Origin: Deltaproteobacteria bacterium RBG_13_43_22
Lineage (GTDB): Bacteria; Desulfobacterota; RBG-13-43-22
DNA length: 40,076 nucleotides
Direction of reading: 5' to 3'
Assembly: GCA_001797675.1 (NCBI GenBank)
Contig: MGQB01000030.1
Span: 1 to 40,076, forward strand
In this document: piece after piece, positions 34,478 through 40,076 of the stretch
Position numbering within the stretch: the first letter of the stretch is position 1
Layout of the letters: each line of letters begins with the position of its first letter
The notes under the pieces: generated by a model
Seen by the model: only the letters and a program-made list of their open reading frames with translations
Told to the model about the DNA's origin: nothing
Database searches by the model: none
Made by a program: the position numbers and the translations under genes

Positions 34478-34483
34478 TTTCTG

Positions 34484-36022
34484 TTAAAGTTTCTTAATCG
34501 GGTTCTTCTTCAGGTACTCCAGACGGTTCAGGGCATTTAAATAAGCCTTGGCGCTGGCGGTGATAATATCGGAATCGGATCCTTTGCCCAGGACGATTTT
34601 TCCGTCTCGTTCAACCCGGACATTAACCTGCCCCTGGGCATCCATGCCGCCGGTAATGGCGTTGACCGAAAAACTGACCAGTTTGCAGGCCTTGGTGCAG
34701 GTTTGAATAATTTTATTGATGGTATTAAATGTGGCATCAATAGGGCCGACCCCGAAACCGGCCTTCTGGATGATTTCCCCGTTGACCTCTATCTTGACCG
34801 TGGCCGTGGGCACAGCCATATTGCCGCTGATGACACTTAAATAAATCAATTTATAGGTGTCGGGGATCATTAAAATTTCATCGGCGATCAAGGCCTCAAT
34901 ATCTTCGTTGACCACTTCCTTTTTCTTGTCGGCCAGTTCCTTGAAACGGTCAAAGACCTTTTGCATATCTTCAGGGCTTAAGACATAACCGAGTTCCTTC
35001 AACCGTTCTTGAAAGGCATGACGGCCGGAATGTTTCCCCAAAACCAATATGCTTTTATCCAGGCCGATGTCCCGTGGGGTCAATATTTCATAGGTCGCTC
35101 TCTTTTTAAGTACACCGTCCTGATGAATCCCGGATTCGTGGGAGAAGGCATTGGCCCCGACCACGGCCTTATTGGCCGGGATCACCAGACCGGTAATGCG
35201 GCTGACCAGCCGGCTGGTGGAATAAATCTGTTTTTTTTCAATCTTGGTCGAGTAGGGCATCAGATCCCTTCGGGTGTGAAGGGCCATAACCAGTTCTTCC
35301 AGAGAGGTATTCCCGGCCCTTTCCCCGATTCCGTTGACAGTGACTTCCACCTGGCGAGCCCCATGGTGAACAGCCGACAACGAATTGGCGACGGCCAATC
35401 CCAGATCATTATGACAATGCACACTCCAGACCACCCGATCATCGGCCGACACCTTTTCCCGAACAGTCCGAACCAATTCTCCGAATTCTTCAGGCAAAGC
35501 ATAGCCCACGGTATCGGGAATATTGATGGTCGTGGCCCCGGCTTTGATAGCCGTTTGGGCGGCCCGGGCCAGATAATCGGGATCGGTACGGGAACCGTCT
35601 TCGGTTGAGAACTCAATATTCGTGGTATACCGATGGGCGTGGGAAACGGCCCTTTGAATGACCTCCAGGACCTCTCGCCGGGTTTTGCGCAATTTATATT
35701 TCAAGTGTAAGTCCGAAGTGGCGATAACAATATGGATCCGCGGGTTGGCCGCGTCTTTTATGGCCTCCCAGGCCCGGTCGATATCCACCTTTTCCGCTCT
35801 GGCTAGGGCGGCAACCGTCAAACCCCGAACCTCTTTGGAAATCAGGGAAACAGCCTCAAAATCGCCCTGGGAGGTAATTGGAAACCCGGCCTCGATGACA
35901 TCGACCTTCAGTTTCTCCAATTGACGGGCCAGACGCAGTTTTTCCGCCTTATTCATACTGGCCCCGGGTGATTGTTCTCCGTCCCTTAAGGTCGTGTCAA
36001 AAATGATGATTCGATCAGCCAT
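34484..36022 (-). CDS. leuA: 2-isopropylmalate synthase
   Basis: 512 residues. Condenses 2-oxoisovalerate with acetyl-CoA, the committed step of leucine synthesis. N-terminal TIM barrel with FDTTLRDGEQSPGASM, HCHNDLGLAVANSLSAV and GIGERAGNTSLEEL (metal and acyl site), then HSGRHAF and the C-terminal regulatory domain (about 390-505) for leucine feedback (IQKAGFGVGPIDATFNTI, GGMDAQGQVNV). Length is typical. GAGGA precedes ATG. A hairpin spacer of 108 nt separates it from pssA. Confidence 0.96.
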   Translation of the reverse strand: MADRIIIFDTTLRDGEQSPGASMNKAEKLRLARQLEKLKVDVIEAGFPITSQGDFEAVSLISKEVRGLTVAALARAEKVDIDRAWEAIKDAANPRIHIVIATSDLHLKYKLRKTRREVLEVIQRAVSHAHRYTTNIEFSTEDGSRTDPDYLARAAQTAIKAGATTINIPDTVGYALPEEFGELVRTVREKVSADDRVVWSVHCHNDLGLAVANSLSAVHHGARQVEVTVNGIGERAGNTSLEELVMALHTRRDLMPYSTKIEKKQIYSTSRLVSRITGLVIPANKAVVGANAFSHESGIHQDGVLKKRATYEILTPRDIGLDKSILVLGKHSGRHAFQERLKELGYVLSPEDMQKVFDRFKELADKKKEVVNEDIEALIADEILMIPDTYKLIYLSVISGNMAVPTATVKIEVNGEIIQKAGFGVGPIDATFNTINKIIQTCTKACKLVSFSVNAITGGMDAQGQVNVRVERDGKIVLGKGSDSDIITASAKAYLNALNRLEYLKKNPIKKL

Positions 36023-36041
36023 GTTCGTTAGGTCCTCACTT

Positions 36042-36126
36042 TTGGATACTGGATTCTTGATACTGGATGCTGGGAATCTTTTAAATATAATTCCTATCTA
36101 GAATTCAGTATCCAGCATCAAGAATC
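36042..36126. repeat. Spacer hairpin repeat (ggatactggatt word family)
   Basis: Arm 36042-36078 (TTGGATACTGGATTCTTG, ATACTGGATGCTGGG) opposes 36101-36126 (GAATTCAGTATCCAGCATC, AAGAATC). Loop about 22 nt, A/T-rich. Sits between pssA and leuA. Confidence 0.8.
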
Positions 36127-36130
36127 GGAT

Positions 36131-36898
36131 TTAAACCAACTTTTCCACCGGCTCAGGAGCCGGTTTCTTTTTTAACCGGTATAAAGCCAAGACCGGGCCT
36201 GATAACACATACCCCAGGATCCCCACTGACAACATAACAAAAGGTTCCAGGGCCACCAGAACGAATACCAGCACCACCGCCACCAGGAAGTTGAACGATC
36301 GCCGTTCCCCCAATTTCATCCCCTTAAAACTGGGGTAGGGAATATTACTGACCATCAGAAAAGAAAGGACATAAATCAGAATCAACACCGCCAGGTAACC
36401 GGTCGATCCCGTCCCGCCGATCTGGTAGATGAATAAGATGGTGGTGGCTACGATACTGGCCGATGCCGGAATGGGCAGGCCGACAAAAAATTTATTGCTT
36501 ATTTGTCCGTTTTGAACATTAAAACGGGCCAACCGCAAAGCCCCGCAAACCACATAGAGAAAGGCGGCCATCCATCCGAACCGGTTGAACGGTTTTAAGG
36601 CCCACAGAAAAACCAGAATCCCCGGGGCCAACCCGAAGGCGATCAGATCGGATAAAGAATCATACTGAACGCCAAAGGCACTGGTCGTCCGGGTCAGACG
36701 GGCGATACGACCGTCCAGCCCGTCCAGGACCGCAGCAACCAGGATCGAAAGTGCGGCATAATAAAAATTACCGGAAATTGCTGAAATAATAGCATAAAAA
36801 CCGCAGAAAAGACTGGCCGTGGTCACCAGATTGGGGAGCACATAGATGCCTCTTCTCCGATCCTCCCGATTTTTATTTCTTCGATTTTTGATTCTCAT
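36131..36898 (-). CDS. pssA: CDP-diacylglycerol-serine O-phosphatidyltransferase
   Basis: 255 residues, membrane enzyme that makes phosphatidylserine from CDP-diacylglycerol and serine. The CDP-alcohol phosphotransferase signature is DGLDGRIARLTRTTSAFGVQYDSLSD (D-G-x2-A-R-x8-G-x3-D-x3-D pattern). Six or more hydrophobic helices follow. The start ATG overlaps the psd stop by 4 nt, so translation is coupled. The basic N-terminus (RIKNRRNKNREDRRRG) would stay in the cytoplasm. Confidence 0.95.
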   Translation of the reverse strand: MRIKNRRNKNREDRRRGIYVLPNLVTTASLFCGFYAIISAISGNFYYAALSILVAAVLDGLDGRIARLTRTTSAFGVQYDSLSDLIAFGLAPGILVFLWALKPFNRFGWMAAFLYVVCGALRLARFNVQNGQISNKFFVGLPIPASASIVATTILFIYQIGGTGSTGYLAVLILIYVLSFLMVSNIPYPSFKGMKLGERRSFNFLVAVVLVFVLVALEPFVMLSVGILGYVLSGPVLALYRLKKKPAPEPVEKLV

Positions 36899-37530
36899 GG
36901 CAATTCTCCTATAATGGTCAGCCCGGCTTTCACCTTATCGCCCCGTTGAATTCGAATCCGGGTCGAGGCCGGCAAATAAAGATCCACCCGTGAACCAAAT
37001 CGGATTAACCCGAATCGTTCCCCTCGTTTAATGGTTTCCCCTTGGTTGACCCAGCAGACAATCCTGCGGGCAATCAAGCCGGCCACCTGGACCATACTGA
37101 TTTCATGTCCCTCTTTGGTGAACAGAAGCAAAGCGTTTTGTTCATTTTGGGCCGAGGCCCGGTCTAAATTGGCCGAGTAGAATTTCCCGGTCCGGTAAAA
37201 AACCTTTTCTATTTTTCCGCTTACCGGAATTCGATTAACATGGCAGTTAAAAACCGACATAAAAATACTGATCTTTATTGCGCTCCGAGTCGAAAAAGGG
37301 GTCATCTCCTTTTCCTCAACCAGCAGGATTCGCCCATCGGCGGGAGACAATACAGCCCCTTCTTCCTGAGGAGACTGACGTTCAGGATCCCGAAAAAAAG
37401 AAATCACAAACAGGGTCAAAAGGCCGAATATCCCCCAACCTAAAGGGAAATCCAGCCAAAAGAAAAGGGCAATCCCGGCCAGTCCACCGGCGATAAATGG
37501 GTACCCCTGACGAGCAATTGGTATATGCAT
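36895..37530 (-). CDS. psd: Phosphatidylserine decarboxylase, short form
   Basis: 211 residues. Pyruvoyl-dependent decarboxylation of phosphatidylserine to phosphatidylethanolamine. The short PSD type (about 210 residues) is recognised by SFFRDPERQSP, SPADGRILLVEE, SIFMSVFNCHVNR and the self-cleavage site RFGSRVDLYLP, where Ser becomes the pyruvoyl group. N-terminal hydrophobic helices (about 10-45) anchor it. Psd and PssA adjacent form a complete phosphatidylethanolamine pathway. Confidence 0.95.
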   Translation of the reverse strand: MHIPIARQGYPFIAGGLAGIALFFWLDFPLGWGIFGLLTLFVISFFRDPERQSPQEEGAVLSPADGRILLVEEKEMTPFSTRSAIKISIFMSVFNCHVNRIPVSGKIEKVFYRTGKFYSANLDRASAQNEQNALLLFTKEGHEISMVQVAGLIARRIVCWVNQGETIKRGERFGLIRFGSRVDLYLPASTRIRIQRGDKVKAGLTIIGELP

Positions 37531-37541
37531 ATAAATTCAGC

Positions 37542-37668
37542 AAAGGGCAATGGGCCAGGGGCAATAGGTTATAGGTTAAGGGGTTACCAACTTCCACCAA
37601 TCGGTTTTTCCCTGTTGCCCCTGCCCCTGCGGGCGTGCAGGCGCAGGTGCCTATGGCCTATAGCCTGT
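37542..37668. repeat. Spacer repeat tract (gggcaat/cctatagc words) reaching into ilvN
   Basis: Words GGGCAATGGGCCAGGGGCAAT and AGGTTATAGGTTAAGG (37546-37580) oppose TTGCCCCTGCCCCTGC and CCTATGGCCTATAGCC (37615-37665). The tract overlaps the last codons of ilvN (TGYRP and stop), so the repeat appears to code for the end of that protein. Confidence 0.6.
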
Positions 37669-38226
37669 TTTTTGGGTTGCTTCTTCGGGCATCTCTATGA
37701 ATACGATTTTTTCTTTCTTTAAAGAAATTTCTTTTTTACTCCTGGCCATGGCAATGGCCCCGGTTCTGGCAATCTCTTTGATTCCGAGATGATTCAGCAA
37801 GCCGAGAATGGCTGTGATCTTACTGTCATTCCCGGTGACCTCAATGGTATAAAACTGGGGGCTGACATCCACCACCTTGCAGCGGAAAATGTCGACGATC
37901 CGCAGGATTTCAGCCCGGGTTTGGGCCTCGGCCCGGACTTTGATCAAGGCCATTTCCCTTTCCACAAATTCCGTATCGGTGAAATCCATAACCTTGATCA
38001 CATTGACCAGCTTATTGAGCTGTTTGGTAATCTGTTCGATGATCTGATTGTTTCCGCGCGTCACCAGAGTAATCCGGGAGACCAGAGGGTCCATAGTCTC
38101 GGCTACACAGAGGCTCTCAATATTAAATCCCCGGCCGCTGAATAAACCCGTTACCCGGTTCAGAACCCCTGGTTCGTTATCCACCAAGGCGGAAATCGTA
38201 TGCTTTTGTTCGTGGTTGTTTTCCAT
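37651..38226 (-). CDS. ilvN: Acetolactate synthase small (regulatory) subunit
   Basis: 191 residues. Regulatory subunit of acetohydroxyacid synthase, mediating valine feedback. The ACT domain is HTISALVDNEPGVLNRVTGLFSGRGFNIESLCV, followed by the second domain (VVDVSPQFYTIEVTGNDSKITAILGLL). The usual length is 160-175, so 15-20 extra residues at the C-terminus (KKEISLKKEKIVFIEMPEEATQKTGYRP) are added, the last of them encoded within a spacer repeat. It lies 229 nt behind ilvB. Confidence 0.94.
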   Translation of the reverse strand: MENNHEQKHTISALVDNEPGVLNRVTGLFSGRGFNIESLCVAETMDPLVSRITLVTRGNNQIIEQITKQLNKLVNVIKVMDFTDTEFVEREMALIKVRAEAQTRAEILRIVDIFRCKVVDVSPQFYTIEVTGNDSKITAILGLLNHLGIKEIARTGAIAMARSKKEISLKKEKIVFIEMPEEATQKTGYRP

Positions 38227-38293
38227 AAATTAGCCTACTCGCTTATAGCCATCAAATCGTTAAGTCAAATTTAAACGCTCTCCGGGTTAATCA

Positions 38294-38380
38294 AGGTTAC
38301 GAGTTGCGTGTTTCGGGTTACGGGTCAAAGGTTAAAAAGGAATTTATTGCTTTTCCAACTCGCAACCCGTAACTCGTAAC
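38294..38380. repeat. Spacer hairpin repeat (gagttgcg/aacccgtaac word family)
   Basis: Arm 38294-38324 (GGTTACGAGTTGCG, TTTCGGGTTACGGGT) opposes 38358-38380 (ACTCGCAACCCGTAACTCG). It shares words with the repeat at 22613-22701. Confidence 0.75.
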
Positions 38381-38455
38381 AAAAAATTCAAAAATTCTCC
38401 CTTATCTCTTCCCCCTCACCTGCCCCAATTCGTTCGACGGCTATTGATGGGCTTT

Positions 38456-40076
38456 CTACACCAACAACATTTCCGTCATCCCTTTGCCGGCCGGAACCAT
38501 GGGAGCAACGCATTCTTCCGGGCAGACAACAAAATCCATGATCACCGGACCTTTGATGGACAACGCTTTCTCGATTACCGGGACCACTTCTTCCGGCCGT
38601 TCAGCCCGAAGGCCTGCCGCCCCATAGGCTTCGGCCAATTTTACAAAATCAGGGTTTCCTTTAAGGAAAGTCTGGGCATACCGTTTTTCATAAAAGAGCT
38701 CCTGAAATTGACGAACCATACCCAGATAGCCGTTGTTTAAAATGGCGATCTTCACCGGCACCTGATTGGCCACGGCTGTTGCCATCTCCTGAATGTTCAT
38801 CTGGATGCTTCCGTCCCCGGCAATATCAATGACGATACGGTCCGGACAGGCCACCTGGGCCCCGATAGCAGCCGGAAAACCATAGCCCATGACCCCCAGT
38901 CCACCGGAGGTAATGAATGAGTTGGGCCGATCGAAATGATAAAATTGGGCGGCCCACATCTGATTCTGCCCCACTTCGGTGGCAATGATGGCTTGCCCTT
39001 GGGTCACCTCATATAGCTTCTCAACCACATATTGGGGTTTGATTTCGTCTTTCCCCTGTTCATAGGTTAAGGGATGGGTTTTCTTCCATTCCTGGATCTG
39101 CTCCAGCCAGGGTTGACGAATCTTCCGCCAATCCGATTTTTCCTGCTTGTGGAGCGATTGATTCAGCTTGCTTAAAGCATCTTTGCAATCGCCGACGATC
39201 GGAATATCCACCGAGACATTCTTTCGAATCGATGTGGGATCGATGTCGATATGAATAATCTTGGCTTCCGGAGCAAAGAGATCCACCTTCCCGGTAACCC
39301 GATCATCAAAACGGGCCCCTACGGCAATCAACAGATCGCACTGGGCCACGGACATATTGGCCCAGTAGGTCCCGTGCATACCCAACATCCCCAACCATAA
39401 TGGATGCCTGCCGGGGAAAGCACCCAGTCCCATCAGCGTTGTGGTCACCGGGATGGTCAGGCCCTCGGCCAGGGTCTTAAGTTCCCGAGAGGAACGGGAA
39501 GAGACCACCCCTCCTCCGGCATAAATAATCGGTCTCCTGGCCTTCAGGATCTGGGCGGCCGCCTTTTCGATCTGCCCGGCATGGGCGCTGTAAGTCGGCC
39601 GGTAACTGCGCATCTCCACTTTTTTAGGATACTTGAATTCCGTTTTATTCTGAAGCACATCCTTGGGCAAATCCACCAGGACCGGTCCCGGCCGGCCGGA
39701 ACGGGCCAGATAAAAGGCTTCTTTAATGACCCTGGACAGGTCTTCGACCTTTTTAACCAGATAATTATGCTTGGTGCACGGCCGGGTAATACCGACAATA
39801 TCCACTTCCTGAAAGGCATCATTGCCTATCAACGGGGTTGGAACCTGGCCGGTGAATACCACCACCGGGATAGAATCCATGAAGGCCGAGGCAATTCCGG
39901 TAACCGTATTGGTAGCCCCGGGACCGGAAGTCACCAGGCAAACCCCTACTTTTCCGGAGCTTCGGGCATACCCATCGGCCATGTGGACTGCGCCCTGTTC
40001 ATGACGGACCAGATAATGGCGGATCGGGCTTTTTTCCAGGTGGTCGTATATGTCGGTAATCACCCCACCGGGATAC
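38456..40076 (-). CDS. ilvB: Acetolactate synthase large subunit, 5' end cut by window edge
   Basis: Catalytic, ThDP-dependent subunit of acetohydroxyacid synthase: two pyruvate to 2-acetolactate, or pyruvate plus 2-ketobutyrate to 2-aceto-2-hydroxybutyrate. The visible part (about 540 residues) has [13 protein letters not shown] at the edge, [18 protein letters not shown] (catalytic Glu), [22 protein letters not shown], and the ThDP motif [29 protein letters not shown]. The frame continues past an internal ATG at 40061-40063 to the window edge, so about 25-30 N-terminal residues are missing. It heads the leftward operon with ilvN. Confidence 0.96.
   Translation of the reverse strand, partial: YPGGVITDIYDHLEKSPIRHYLVRHEQGAVHMADGYARSSGKVGVCLVTSGPGATNTVTGIASAFMDSIPVVVFTGQVPTPLIGNDAFQEVDIVGITRPCTKHNYLVKKVEDLSRVIKEAFYLARSGRPGPVLVDLPKDVLQNKTEFKYPKKVEMRSYRPTYSAHAGQIEKAAAQILKARRPIIYAGGGVVSSRSSRELKTLAEGLTIPVTTTLMGLGAFPGRHPLWLGMLGMHGTYWANMSVAQCDLLIAVGARFDDRVTGKVDLFAPEAKIIHIDIDPTSIRKNVSVDIPIVGDCKDALSKLNQSLHKQEKSDWRKIRQPWLEQIQEWKKTHPLTYEQGKDEIKPQYVVEKLYEVTQGQAIIATEVGQNQMWAAQFYHFDRPNSFITSGGLGVMGYGFPAAIGAQVACPDRIVIDIAGDGSIQMNIQEMATAVANQVPVKIAILNNGYLGMVRQFQELFYEKRYAQTFLKGNPDFVKLAEAYGAAGLRAERPEEVVPVIEKALSIKGPVIMDFVVCPEECVAPMVPAGKGMTEMLLV

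Overview
The window looks like chromosomal DNA of an anaerobic deltaproteobacterium (Desulfobacterota sensu lato). The evidence is a selenocysteine-containing SelD next to a selenium-type LysR regulator, two sigma-54 activators each lying close to a -24/-12 promoter, a c-type dihaem cytochrome, several DUF302/SHOCT/DUF1003-type envelope proteins, and an ilvBN-psd-pssA-leuACDB-asd gene order of the kind seen in Geobacter-like genomes. All functional calls come from reading the translated sequence; no database search was run. The species cannot be named.

Layout. 1-474 has no convincing gene but carries the 3' half of a tRNA-Thr(CGU), probably an integration (att) scar, plus short repeats. 475-4244 holds a UbiB/ABC1 kinase-like protein, a LysR regulator and the selenoprotein SelD, whose reading frame crosses an in-frame UGA. 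4257-9785 is a two-component system (histidine kinase plus NtrC-type regulator). It is followed by paired palindromes, a perfect sigma-54 promoter, and three genes: a Gly-rich secreted protein, a dihaem cytochrome c and an unusual 508-residue membrane protein. 9949-11799 has an NfeD-like protein, a CDF metal exporter and a MaoC-type hydratase. 12184-16584 repeats the regulatory theme: a PAS-sigma-54 activator, two TGGA..TCCA palindromes, a -24/-12 promoter, then an ABM-domain protein, a small helical protein and an FtsH protease.

16687-22587 is an accessory stretch: a lipoprotein, a B12-binding radical SAM enzyme, a protein built of 22-residue (2 x 11) repeats with an exact 88-residue super-repeat, Gly/Tyr/Met-rich envelope proteins, a DUF302 protein, a SHOCT lipoprotein and a DUF1003 gene interrupted by one stop codon. 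22713-28658 is a carbohydrate cluster of two GT4-type glycosyltransferases and two GH130 mannoside phosphorylase/hydrolase-like proteins; the first gene looks more GC-rich than its neighbours.

28715-40076 (minus strand) is a housekeeping block transcribed leftwards: ilvB (cut by the right edge), ilvN, psd, pssA, leuA, leuC, leuD, leuB, asd, rsmD, coaD. It makes branched-chain amino acid precursors, phosphatidylethanolamine, aspartate semialdehyde and CoA. ilvC is not present between ilvN and psd. Most spacers in this block, and some elsewhere, contain imperfect hairpins built from a few short words that differ from spacer to spacer. A 213-bp MITE-like element with 32/33-bp terminal inverted repeats abuts the leuD stop codon.

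The best candidates for something undescribed are the two local sigma-54 circuits with their target operons, the 11-mer repeat protein, and the spacer hairpin family.
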